The position numbers were made by a program, and so were the translations under genes. The notes under the pieces were generated by a model. That model searched no databases and had not been told where the DNA came from. It saw nothing but the letters and a program-made list of their open reading frames with translations. DNA of 64,000 bases. It comes from CADCTP01 sp963849885. Its GTDB lineage: Bacteria; Actinomycetota; Actinomycetes; Mycobacteriales; CADCTP01. Positions 16,331-25,588 of the stretch are shown one piece after another. Numbering within the stretch: position 1 is the first letter of the stretch; each line of letters opens with the position of its first letter. Location of the stretch: assembly GCA_963849885.1 (NCBI GenBank), contig CAWKIV010000018.1, forward strand, positions 62,001 through 126,000, read 5' to 3'.

Positions 16331-17838
16331 CGGCCGACACTCCCGGTCAGCCCCTGCAGCGCCTCCCGCAGCACCACCCGGTCGTCGAAGGGATGCACGA
16401 CGCCGCCGATCTCCTGTCCCTGCTCGTGTCCCTTGCCGGCGACGACCACCGCGTCGCCCGGCCGGGCCCGCCGGACCGCCTCGGCGACCGCGGCCCGCCG
16501 GTCCCCGACCTCGACCACCTCGGCGGCGCCGCCGCGGGCGCCGGCCAGCACCGCGGCCCGGATCGCGGCCGGCTCCTCCGAGCGCGGGTTGTCGTCGGTG
16601 ACGATCAGCACGTCGGCGCCGCCCGCGCCGGCCGCGCCCATCAGCGGCCGCTTCTCCCGGTCCCGGTCGCCGCCGGCGCCGAGCACCAGGATCAGCCGGC
16701 CCGGGACGGTCGGCCGCAGCGCGGCCAGCAGCCGCTCCACCGCGGTCGGGGTGTGCGCGTAGTCGACCACCGCCACGTACCCCTGGCCGAGGTTCACCTT
16801 CTCCATCCGCCCGGGCACGTCCCCGCCGACGGCCCGCACGGCGAGCTCGACCGGCGCCCCGACGGTGCCCAGGATGGCGAGCGCCAGCAGCGCGTTGGCC
16901 ACGTTGAAGGAGCCGGGGAGCCGGACCGCGGCCCGCAGGTCGATCCCGCCCGGGCCGAGCACCCGGAACCGGGTGCTCCCGGTCGCGGTCGCGGTGTCGG
17001 CCTCGACCGCCCGCCAGGCCGCCGCCGGGTCCCCGGCGGCCGAGACGGTCACCGTGCCGTCCCGGACCAGCCGCCGGCCGTACGCGTCGTCGACCATGAC
17101 CACCTCGTGCTCGCAGCGGCCGTCGAAGAGCAGCGCCTTGGCGGCGAAGTACGCCTCCATGTCGCCGTGGAAGTCCAGGTGGTCCTGGGTGAGGTTGGTG
17201 AAGGCGCCGGCGGTGAACCGGGTGCCGTCCACCCGGCCGAGCGCCAGGGCGTGGCTGGAGACCTCCATCGCGACGGCCGTGACCCCACGCTCCCGCATCG
17301 TCGCGAACGTCGCCTGCAGGTCGGTCGCCTCCGGCGTCGTCCGGGTGCTCGGCACGGACTGCCCGGCGATGCGGGTCTCGACGGTGCCGATCAGCCCGGT
17401 CACGTGGCCGACCCGGCGCAGACCCTGCTCCAGCATGTGTGCGGTCGTGGTCTTGCCGTTGGTGCCGGTCACCCCGATCACCAGCATGCCGGCGGTCGGG
17501 TCGCCGTGCACGAGGGCGGCCAGCCGGCCGAGCAGCGCGCGCGGCCGCTCGGCGACCAGCACCGGCAGCCCGGACCCGCCCGCCAGCTCGACGCCGGCCG
17601 GGTCGGTGAACACCGCGGCGGCCCCGGCGGCGGCCGCCGCGGCGGCGAACCGGGCCCCGTGCGTGCGGGATCCGGGCAGCGCGGCGAGCAGGTCGCCCGG
17701 GCGGATCGCGGCCGAGTCGTGGGTGACCCCGGTGACCGTCGCGTCGGCCGCCGGGGCGGCCAGCCCCAGCGCCGTCGCGAGCTCGGTCAGCCGGTGCGCG
17801 GTCGGCCGGCTGGGCCGCGGCGGCGGGGTCCCGGACAC
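16327..17838 (-). CDS. murE: UDP-MurNAc-L-Ala-D-Glu--2,6-diaminopimelate ligase
   Basis: Adds the third stem residue. The 503-residue product starts at GTG 17838, 11 nt after the ftsI stop, and has VTHDSAAIRPGDLLAALPG, the P-loop IGVTGTNGKTTTAHML near residue 115, TTPEATDLQATFATM, the LTQDHLDFHGDMEAYFAAK block, and VVDYAHTPTAVERLL. The substrate-specificity motif reads DNPR (TDDNPRSEEP), which in characterised MurE enzymes selects meso-diaminopimelate rather than lysine. This is the only junction between rsmH and ftsQ that is not an overlap. Confidence 0.96.
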   Translation of the reverse strand: MSGTPPPRPSRPTAHRLTELATALGLAAPAADATVTGVTHDSAAIRPGDLLAALPGSRTHGARFAAAAAAAGAAAVFTDPAGVELAGGSGLPVLVAERPRALLGRLAALVHGDPTAGMLVIGVTGTNGKTTTAHMLEQGLRRVGHVTGLIGTVETRIAGQSVPSTRTTPEATDLQATFATMRERGVTAVAMEVSSHALALGRVDGTRFTAGAFTNLTQDHLDFHGDMEAYFAAKALLFDGRCEHEVVMVDDAYGRRLVRDGTVTVSAAGDPAAAWRAVEADTATATGSTRFRVLGPGGIDLRAAVRLPGSFNVANALLALAILGTVGAPVELAVRAVGGDVPGRMEKVNLGQGYVAVVDYAHTPTAVERLLAALRPTVPGRLILVLGAGGDRDREKRPLMGAAGAGGADVLIVTDDNPRSEEPAAIRAAVLAGARGGAAEVVEVGDRRAAVAEAVRRARPGDAVVVAGKGHEQGQEIGGVVHPFDDRVVLREALQGLTGSVGR

Positions 17839-17849
17839 GGGGGGCAACC

Positions 17850-20370
17850 CTAGTCCACGGTGAGCTTCTGGGTCGGCCTGGGCGTGCCGGTCGGCGGCAC
17901 CTTGCGGGCGGTCAGCGCGTACGACATGACATCCCGGAACAGCGGCCCGGCGACCGCGCCGCCGTGCCCGCCGCCCTTGCCCTGGTCGATGACGATCGAG
18001 ATGACCAGCTCCGGCTTGTCCGCCGGGGCCAGCCCGGCGAACGTGGCCCAGTAGCCGCCGGCGTAGCAGCGGCAGGACGGGTCCGGCTTCTGCGCGGTGC
18101 CGGTCTTGCCGGCCACCCGGTACGCCTCCAGCGCCGCGTTGGGCGCGGTCCCGCCCTCGCCGACCACGGCCTCCAGCATGGTCCGCACCGTCCGGGCCGC
18201 CTGCGCGGACACCACCGTGGTCCGCTTCGGGGCCGGGGCGCCGGTGACGGTGCCGTCCGGCGCCACGATCGCCTTGACGATGCGCGGCTCGATCCGGACG
18301 CCGTCGTTGGCGACCGCCTGATACATGCCCGCCAGCTGCAGCGGCGTCATCGACACGCCCTGCCCGATGGGCAGGTTGCCGAAGGTGGTGCCGGACCACT
18401 CCGACGGCGGCGGCAGGATGCCGGCGCTCTCCCCGGGCAGCTCGATGCCGGTCTTGTCGCCGATGCCGAAGCGGCGCTCGTAGTCGTAGAACGGCTGCTC
18501 GCCGACCACGTCGTGGGCGATCATCAGGGTGCCGACGTTGCTGGACTTGGCCAGCACGCCGGTCGCGGTCCACCGGGTCGGCGCGTGCGACCAGGCGTCG
18601 CTGACCACCTTGTCCGCCACCCGGTAGCCGTCCGGCACCAGCATCGGCGTGTCCGGCCGCAGCTTGCCCTTGTCCAGGGCGGCGGCGAAGGTCACCAGCT
18701 TGTTGGCCGAGCCGGGCTCCACCGGCGCCTGCACGGCCGGGTTCGCCCGGTGCTCGGGCTTGGCCCGGCCCGGGTCCTGGGCGTCGTACGTCGGGGCGGT
18801 CGCCATCGCCAGCACCTCGGCCGTCTTCGCGTCCAGCACCACGATCTGGCCGCTGACCGCCTTCGCCTTCTTCACCGCGGCGGCGAGCGCGCGCTGCGCG
18901 GTGAACTGCAGGTCCTCGTCCAGGGTGAGCTGCACGGTGGAGCCGGGCACCGCCGCGGTCTCGGTCCGCACCCCGCCGGGGATCTGCATGCCGTTGCTGC
19001 CGCGCTCCACCTCGAGCTTGCCCGGGGTGCCGGCCAGCACCGTGTTGAACTTCGACTCGACGCCGCCGAGGCCGCCGTCGGGATTGGTGTAGCCGATCAC
19101 CGCGGCGGCGAGGTCCCGGCCGGGGTAGAGCCGCTGGGTGGTGTCCTCGGCGCCGATCCCCTTGAGGCCGGCCGCGACCACCCGGGCCGCCTCGGTCGGG
19201 GACAGGTTCTTGGCCAGCGGGACGTAGCGGGTCTTCTTCTTCAGCAGCTTGGGCAGCAGGCCCGCGGCCGGCTGGCGGAGCAGCGGGGCGAGCTGGTCGG
19301 CCGTGGTCCGGGCGTCGACCACCTTGGTGGGGTCGGCGAAGATCGTCCGGGCGGCGACGGTGTACGCCAGCTTGCGGCCGTCGCGGTCCAGGATCTGCCC
19401 GCGCACCGCCGGGATCGTGGTCGGCACCAGGCGGGACTGCTCGGCCTTCTCGGCCAGGTGGTCGGCGTCGAAGCCCTGCAGCTGGACCAGCCGGCCGCCC
19501 AGGACGATCAGCAAGGTGCAGACCGCGGCGAAGCCGACGCCGAGGCGGCGGCCGGGGTCGCCGAGGCGGAGCAGGGTGCGGTGCTTGGGGCGGCGCGGGG
19601 GGCGCCTGGCGCTCCGCGCGGCGCGGGTCGAGCGGGGTTCCGGTGCGCGGCGCGGGGAGCGCGCCCGGCGGAGGCCGCCCGATCGGCTGGACGTCGCGCG
19701 GGCGCCGCTCCCCCGGGCGCCGCTCCCCCGGGCGCCGGTGCCGGAGCGGGTGGTCCGGGAGCCGGACGAGGTCGCCCGTGCGCCCGTCGAGCCGGTCGTA
19801 CGGCTCTGGGTCGCGCTGGTCCTGGACGTGCCGGTCCGGGAGGTGCCGGTCTTGGACTTTCCGGTCCCGGACGTGCCGGTCTTGGACTTCCCGGTGCCGG
19901 ACGTGCCGGCCCTGGACGTGCCGGTGCCCGACGTGCCGGCCCTGGACGTGCCGGTGCCGGATGTGCCGGCCCTGGAGGCGCCGGTGCCGGACGTGCTGGT
20001 CCGGGAAGTGCTGGCGCCGGATGTGCCGGTCCTGGAGGCGCTGGTCCGGGAGGTGCCGGTGCCGGACGTGCCGGTCCGGGAGCGTGCCGGTGCGGGAGGG
20101 GGTGGGGGTGCCGGTGCGGGTGGGTGCCGTCCTGGGCGGGGTCGAGCGGGGTGGCGGGGCGGCGGCCCGGGGTGGGATGGGGTTGGGGCGCCCCCCGCCC
20201 GGACGGCCCGCGGAGGCGGCCGCCGGGCGGGGGGCTGGCGGGACCGGGCGGGGGACGCGCCCGGTCGGGGGGAGGTCTGGGGTCCGGCGGGGCGCCGCGG
20301 TCCGCGGCGCCCGGCCGGAGGCCGGGTGCGGAGCGGGCCGGGCCGGCCGGCGCGGCGGTGGCGGCGTCAT
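17850..20370 (-). CDS. ftsI: Septal transpeptidase FtsI (PBP3) with a very long N-terminal tail, one frameshift
   Basis: Class B penicillin-binding protein that cross-links septal peptidoglycan with FtsW. The transpeptidase part is complete: RGQILDRDGRKLA near the pedestal, catalytic S-A-N-K (about base 18710), S-S-N (about 18540) and KTGT (about 18105). The membrane helix (GVGFAAVCTLLIVLGGRLV) crosses base 19514, so an internal TTG there cannot be the start. Upstream the same frame is open with no ATG, GTG or TTG, reading a Thr/Ser/Gly repeat (TSGTGTSRAG-like, about 20100-19790). The only start matching the cluster is ATG 20370, overlapping the ftsL stop, one frame off. Removing one base near 20083, where AGCGTGCC interrupts an AGGTGCC repeat, joins both parts into about 839 residues, of which some 270 precede the membrane helix. 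Whether the base is an error or real is open. Confidence 0.8.
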
Positions 20371-21603
20371 CGGTCACCACCGGGCGTCGGGGTCGGTCGC
20401 GGGGTGGTGCGCGGCGGGGTGGTGCGCGCCGAGGGCGTCGGCCGGGGCGCCGGGGCCGACGCGCCCGGGCGGGCCGGGGTCGGGCGGGCGCTCGCGGAGG
20501 GCGTCGCGGTCGGGGTGGGCGTCGGCTTCGGCGGGGGCGGCGGGGTGGTCGCCGGCGCCGGCGAGCCGACCACCGAGGCGCCGCCGGCCTGGTCCAGCAC
20601 CAGGAAGCCCGGCATCGCCCCCGGCACCAGGCCGAGCTTGCGGGCCCGCTCGGCCAGCGCGCCCGGGGCCTCCAGGGCGGCGACCTGCCGGCCGAGCTCC
20701 TGCTCCCGCAGGCTGAGCGCGCGGTTCTCCTGCTGGAGGCGGCGCTGGGCGAAGGCGTCCGCCGACGAGGCCGAGCTGAGCAGCAGCAGGGTGACCAGGC
20801 CGCCGCCGAGCAGGCACAGGACGAGCAGCACGAACGGGGTCTTCGGCGCCTGCGGGGCATGGTTGGCCATCAACCGGAGGACCGGCGCGGTGCGGGTCCG
20901 CGCGGTCTCCGGGCGGGCCGCCCGCTGCCGCGTGCTGCCCGGCACGATCGCCCGGGTCGCTCCCCTCCCCGAGCCCGACCCGGCGCGGTCCCGGGTGGAC
21001 GTCGAGCCCGAGCGGGCACCGCCGCGGGTGGCCGCCGGGCCGGCGGTCCGCCCGCGGGCACCGCTGCCCGCGGACCGGGCGCGGTCGGTCGGGGCGGATC
21101 CGGTCCTGGACCCGGCGGACCGGGCGGGCGCCGGCGCCGCGGTGCGGCCGGGCGCCGCGGCGCGGGTGGTCGGCCGGTGCGGAGCCGCGCCGCGAGCGGC
21201 GGCAGACCCGCCGGCCCCGGCCGCGCCGCGAGCCGCGGTCGAGCCGCGGCCCGCAGAGCCGCCGCCGGTCGGGGTCGAGCTGCGGGACGTGGCGGAGGCG
21301 CGGGTCGGGGTGGCGCGGGTCGTGGCGGTGGCGCGGCGGGCGGGGCTGGCGGAGGGGCTGGCGGCGGGGGCGAGGGCGGCGTTGACGGCGGCGCCGGCGC
21401 GGGCGGCGAGCGCACCGATCTTTCCGCGCGGCAGCGTCGGGACGGCTCGCCGGGGGCGTGGTGCGGCTCGCCGGGGGCGGAGTGCGCACGCCGGCGGCCG
21501 GGCGCCCCGTCCGGGCGCCCGCCGGCATCGTGCGCACCGGCCCCGCCGGCCGGCCCGGGCGGCCGGCCGGGGTCGGCGACCCCGTGGGCGCCGGCGCGCT
21601 CAC
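20367..21603 (-). CDS. ftsL: Cell division protein FtsL with a long basic low-complexity tail, one frameshift
   Basis: Bitopic divisome protein that with FtsB/FtsQ activates FtsW-FtsI. The conserved part is a transmembrane helix (TPFVLLVLCLLGGGLVTLLLL) followed by a coiled coil (FAQRRLQQENRALSLREQELG and LAERARKLGLVPGA) and a Pro/Thr-rich C-terminus ending at 20367. The frame remains open upstream through an Ala/Thr/Ser/Gly/Arg-rich tail back to KIGALAARAGAAVNAAL near 21420, with only GTG 20945 as a possible internal start. The start that fits the operon is GTG 21603, overlapping the rsmH stop (GTGA), but it is in a frame one base away. Dropping one base near the AAA at 21423-21421 joins them into about 411 residues with a tail of roughly 230. 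If GTG 20945 is the true start, the protein is 192 residues. Confidence 0.72.
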
Positions 21604-22538
21604 GCCGCCTCCCGGATGCGTTCGGCCGCGCGCAGGCGGGCGGACGCGGCGCGCGGGTTGGCCGCGACCTCGGCCTCCGTCGGCGGCTCGGCGCCCCGGG
21701 TCAGCACCCGCAGCACGGGGGCCGCGGACGGCAGCGGCACCGGCAGCCCGGCCGGCGTCGCGTCGGTGGCCCCGGCCGCGAACGCCCGCTTGACGATCCG
21801 GTCCTCCAGCGAGTGGTAGCTGAGCACCACCACCCGCCCGCCGACCCGGATCGCGTCGATCGCCGCGGGCAGCGCCCCGGACAGCGCGTCCAGCTCCCGG
21901 TTGACCTCGATCCGCAGCGCCTGGAAGGTCCGCTTGGCCGGGTTGCCCCCGGTGCGCCGGGCCGCCGCCGGGATCGCGTCCCGGACCAGCTCGGCCAGCC
22001 GCGCCGAGGAGGTGACCGGCCGGGCCCGCACCACCGCGGCCGCGATCCGCCCGGCGAACCGCTCCTCGCCGTACTCCCGCAGCACCCGCGCCAGGTCCCC
22101 GGCCGCGTACGTGTTCACGACCTCCTCGGCGGTCAGCCCGGCCGAGGGGTCCATCCGCATGTCCAGCGGCGCGTCCTGCGCGTACGCGAAGCCGCGCCGC
22201 GCCTCGTCCAGCTGCAGCGAGGACACCCCGAGGTCGAACAGCACGCCGTCCACCCGGGGCGACCCGGCGGCGGCCAGCACGTCCGGCAGCTCGTCGTACA
22301 CCGCCTGGTGCAGCGACACCCGGTCGCCGAAGCCGGCCAGCCGCGACGAGGCCAGCCGCAGCGCCTCCGGGTCCCGGTCGATGCCGATCAGCCGGAGCTC
22401 CGGGTGGGCCGCCAGCAGCGCTTCCGCGTGCCCGCCGAGGCCGAGGGTGGCGTCCACCGCGACCGCGCCCGGGCCGTCGAGCGCGGGCGCCAGCAGCGCC
22501 AGCACCCGGTCCCGCAGGACCGGCACGTGCGTCGGCAT
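21600..22538 (-). CDS. rsmH: 16S rRNA (cytosine-1402-N4)-methyltransferase RsmH (MraW)
   Basis: SAM-dependent methyltransferase acting on C1402 of 16S rRNA. The 312-residue product starts at ATG 22538 (MPTHVPVLRDRVL), with a GAGG-type ribosome site just upstream, and has the SAM-binding VDATLGLGGHAEALL, IGIDRDPEAL, VDGVLFDLGVSSLQLDEARRGFAY, PLDMRMDP, the EVVNTYAAGDLARVLREYGEERFAGRIA block and GGRVVVLSYHSLEDRIVKRAF. The end overlaps ftsL. The 176-nt gap to mraZ has no gene; it contains a weak CCTGAC/GTCAGG inverted repeat only. Confidence 0.97.
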   Translation of the reverse strand: MPTHVPVLRDRVLALLAPALDGPGAVAVDATLGLGGHAEALLAAHPELRLIGIDRDPEALRLASSRLAGFGDRVSLHQAVYDELPDVLAAAGSPRVDGVLFDLGVSSLQLDEARRGFAYAQDAPLDMRMDPSAGLTAEEVVNTYAAGDLARVLREYGEERFAGRIAAAVVRARPVTSSARLAELVRDAIPAAARRTGGNPAKRTFQALRIEVNRELDALSGALPAAIDAIRVGGRVVVLSYHSLEDRIVKRAFAAGATDATPAGLPVPLPSAAPVLRVLTRGAEPPTEAEVAANPRAASARLRAAERIREAA

Positions 22539-22714
22539 CCCGCCCACCTCGACCCCTCCGGATGTCGCCCCCGTGGCGACTGCGTGCCCCACCCGTCCGT
22601 ACCGGCCGTACGGCCAGGTCCCCACCCGCTCCCGGCGGCCGCCTGACACCGGGGAAGGGGCGTCAGGGGACCGACCGGAGCGGGGGGAGACCTCGCCGCA
22701 CGGGTCCGTGCCAG

Positions 22715-23146
22715 TCACAGCACCCCGGGCAGCACCTCCTCCTCCAGCTCGGCGAAGGCCTGCTCGCGGTCGGCCAGGTAGGCCTCCCAGGCGGCCGAGT
22801 CCCACACCTCGACCCGGGTGTTGGCCCCGATGACCACGCAGTCCTTGGTGAGCCCGGCGTACTCCCGCAGCGCCGGCGGGACGGTGATCCGGCCCTGCTT
22901 GTCCGGCACCTCGTCCGACGCGCTGGCGAAGAACACCCGGCTGTAGTCCCGGACCGCCTTCTGCGTCACCGGCGCCTGCGACATCGCCTGGGTCACCCGC
23001 TGGAACTCGGCCATCGGGAACACGTAGAGGCATCGCTCCTGCCCCTTGGTGATCACGACGCCCTCCGCCAGCTCGTCCCGGAACTTGGCCGGCAGGAAGA
23101 GCCGGCCCTTGTCGTCGAGCCGTGGCGAATGGGTGCCGAGGAACAC
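22715..23146 (-). CDS. mraZ: Transcriptional regulator MraZ
   Basis: AbrB-like DNA-binding protein that controls the dcw operon by binding tandem GTGG boxes in its own promoter. The 143-residue product has two SpoVT/AbrB-type halves: FLGTHSPRLDDKGRLFLPAKFR at the N-terminus and VPDKQGRITVPPALREYAGL from about residue 78, each with the DxKGRxxxP DNA-binding core. GTG start at 23146 with the strong ribosome site GGAGGTGGGG seven to ten bases upstream; an upstream in-frame start at 23233 lacks one and reads unconserved residues. It is the first gene of the division cluster. Confidence 0.95.
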   Translation of the reverse strand: MFLGTHSPRLDDKGRLFLPAKFRDELAEGVVITKGQERCLYVFPMAEFQRVTQAMSQAPVTQKAVRDYSRVFFASASDEVPDKQGRITVPPALREYAGLTKDCVVIGANTRVEVWDSAAWEAYLADREQAFAELEEEVLPGVL

Positions 23147-23220
23147 GGCCCCACCTCCGCTCGACCCGTCGAGGTGGCGAGCGCGGGAGGCCAGTGCCCC
23201 CCTCGTCCTCCACCGCGCGC

Positions 23221-23270
23221 CACTGTACCCCACTTCGCCCCACCCAGCTCAAGATTCGCCCCACCGCTCC
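23221..23270 (-). promoter_or_regulatory. MraZ boxes and candidate promoter of the dcw operon
   Basis: Reading the minus strand, GTGGGGCGAA, GTGGGGTACA and GTGG follow each other at exact 10-bp spacing (the complementary CAC triplets start at 23221, 23231 and 23241), with another GTGGGGCGAA about 20 bp upstream. This is the known layout of MraZ-binding repeats. A TACAGT (-10-like) lies inside the boxes and a TTGAGC (-35-like) 19 bp upstream of it, so MraZ bound here would cover the promoter. Transcription would start about 70-75 nt before the mraZ GTG. Confidence 0.7.
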
Positions 23271-23303
23271 CCCACGGCGCTCCCGGCCGGCCCCGGACAT
23301 GCG

Positions 23304-23337
23304 GAAGCCCCGGCCGTCGGTGGACGGCCGGGGCTTC
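23304..23337 (-). terminator. Strong GC-rich hairpin terminator
   Basis: A perfect 15-bp stem (GAAGCCCCGGCCGTC pairing with GACGGCCGGGGCTTC) around a GGTG loop, lying 14 nt downstream of the stop of the 73-residue gene at 23352. No U-tract follows, as is common in actinobacteria. It separates that gene from the dcw operon. Confidence 0.8.
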
Positions 23338-23351
23338 ACGCAGGCGGGGGT

Positions 23352-23573
23352 TCAGGCGCCGGTGGCGACCCCTTCCACGCTGGCGGACAGCACGGCGCCG
23401 GCGCGCTTCGTGCGTACCCGGATAGGGGTGTGCGGGTCCATCCCGGCCGCCATGGCGCGGCGCAGCAGGCCGGCGAGCTCGTCGAGCGTCATGCCGTCCG
23501 GCGACTCGGTGGTCGCCGTGATCGTGCGTCGCGTCGTCACCTCGAGCCCCGGCTGGGGGTTGGGCGCGGACAT
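23352..23573 (-). CDS. Small uncharacterised protein (73 aa)
   Basis: I do not assign a function. ATG 23573 is preceded by a very strong ribosome site (GAGGAGGAGC), and a perfect hairpin terminator follows the stop, so this is a real gene. The product is soluble, without signal peptide or membrane helix. It has a polar N-terminal strand (TTRRTITATTESPDG), a predicted helix with TLDELAGLLRRAMAAGMDP, and a strand-rich C-terminal part, PIRVRTKRAGAVLSASVE. Small proteins of this layout occur near dcw clusters in actinobacteria, from memory. It lies 68 nt downstream of a methyltransferase gene in the same direction and may share its transcript. Confidence 0.8.
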   Translation of the reverse strand: MSAPNPQPGLEVTTRRTITATTESPDGMTLDELAGLLRRAMAAGMDPHTPIRVRTKRAGAVLSASVEGVATGA

Positions 23574-23641
23574 GCTCCTCCTCGGGTCGAACAGGGCGGC
23601 CAGGGTGCCACGCCCCCGCGAACGGGAGGTAAATCCCCAGG

Positions 23642-24451
23642 TCAGGGGCGCAGCACGCCGACCACGGTGTGGCGCAGCCGGGCCGGCACGAGCCGGTCCA
23701 CGACGGTGCCGTCGACCGCCCGGGCGGCCGCCTCCAGGGCCCGCCACGGGATCCGCCGGGCGAGCGCGCGGCGCCGGCCGTGCACCACGTACGAGCCGGT
23801 CAGCACGAGCGTGGAGAGCAGGTCGGCGGTGTCCAGCCGGATGTCGGTGTAGCCGGCCGCCCGGGCCTGCGCGGCCAGCCCGTCCGGGGTGAAGACGTGC
23901 AGGTTGGCGGCCATCGAGGCCAGCTCCCAGAAGTCCTCGGTCGGGGTCAGCGGCCGGCGCAGCAGCGGCAGCAGGCCGCGGACCAGCACCTCGCCGTGCC
24001 GCTCGACCGTCGGCGTCGGCTCGGAGGCGACCACCACCGCACCGCCGGGCCGCAGCACCCGGCGCCAGTCGGCCAGCGCGGCGACCACGTCGGGCAGGTG
24101 GTGCAGCACCCCGCGGGTCACCACCAGGTCGACGCTGCCGGCGGCCAGCGGCAGCCGGGTCGCGTCCGCCTGCACCAGCGGCGCCGCGCCGGCCGCCCGG
24201 GCCCGGCCGAGCATGCCGGCGGACAGGTCCACCCCGACCACCGTCACCTCCGGCGCGGCCCGGCGCAGCCCGGCGGCCTGCCAGCCGGTGCCGCAGCCCG
24301 GGTCGAGCACCACCTCGCCGGCCCGCAGCGGCCGGCCGAGCAGCCGCTCCACCTCGGCCCGGGCCTGCCGGGCCGACCGGTCGTCGTGCTCGATGGCGAA
24401 CCGCTCGTCGTAGTAGGCGCACTCGTGGTCGTGGAACGTACGGTTGACCAC
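23642..24451 (-). CDS. Class I SAM-dependent methyltransferase
   Basis: A 269-residue soluble methyltransferase with the Rossmann SAM motifs VLDPGCGTGWQAAGL (motif I, about residue 49), VVGVDLSAGMLGRA, LVQADATRLPLAAGSVDLV and GVLHHLPD, then LRPGGAVVVASEP. The N-terminal HDHECAYYDERFAIEHDD block precedes the fold. The substrate is unknown; small-molecule acceptors are typical of this subfamily. GTG 24451 is the first conventional start and has no clear ribosome site. The frame continues upstream through ILSAETESDRAV, where an AAGGG lies near an ATC/CTG, so the start may be slightly further out. It is divergent from the moxR operon. Confidence 0.85.
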   Translation of the reverse strand: MVNRTFHDHECAYYDERFAIEHDDRSARQARAEVERLLGRPLRAGEVVLDPGCGTGWQAAGLRRAAPEVTVVGVDLSAGMLGRARAAGAAPLVQADATRLPLAAGSVDLVVTRGVLHHLPDVVAALADWRRVLRPGGAVVVASEPTPTVERHGEVLVRGLLPLLRRPLTPTEDFWELASMAANLHVFTPDGLAAQARAAGYTDIRLDTADLLSTLVLTGSYVVHGRRRALARRIPWRALEAAARAVDGTVVDRLVPARLRHTVVGVLRP

Positions 24452-24568
24452 GACGGCCCGGTCTGACTCGGTCTCGGCGCTCAGGATGGATCCCTTCGTC
24501 CGGAGAGGACCGGTGCGGCGGGCGACAGTTTGACAGACTGGGCGCCAAAGGTGGGCGAGGAGGTCGTG

Positions 24569-25582
<1,014 letters not shown>

Positions 25583-25588
25583 GCACCC

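Noticed and set aside
17850..19514. FtsI starting at TTG 19514
   Set aside because: This codon lies inside the membrane helix; the same frame continues upstream with plausible protein sequence, and an operon-style start overlapping ftsL exists at 20370.
17964..22646. Plus-strand open frame of about 1560 codons opposite ftsI, ftsL and rsmH
   Set aside because: Same GC artefact; conserved motifs lie on the minus strand throughout.
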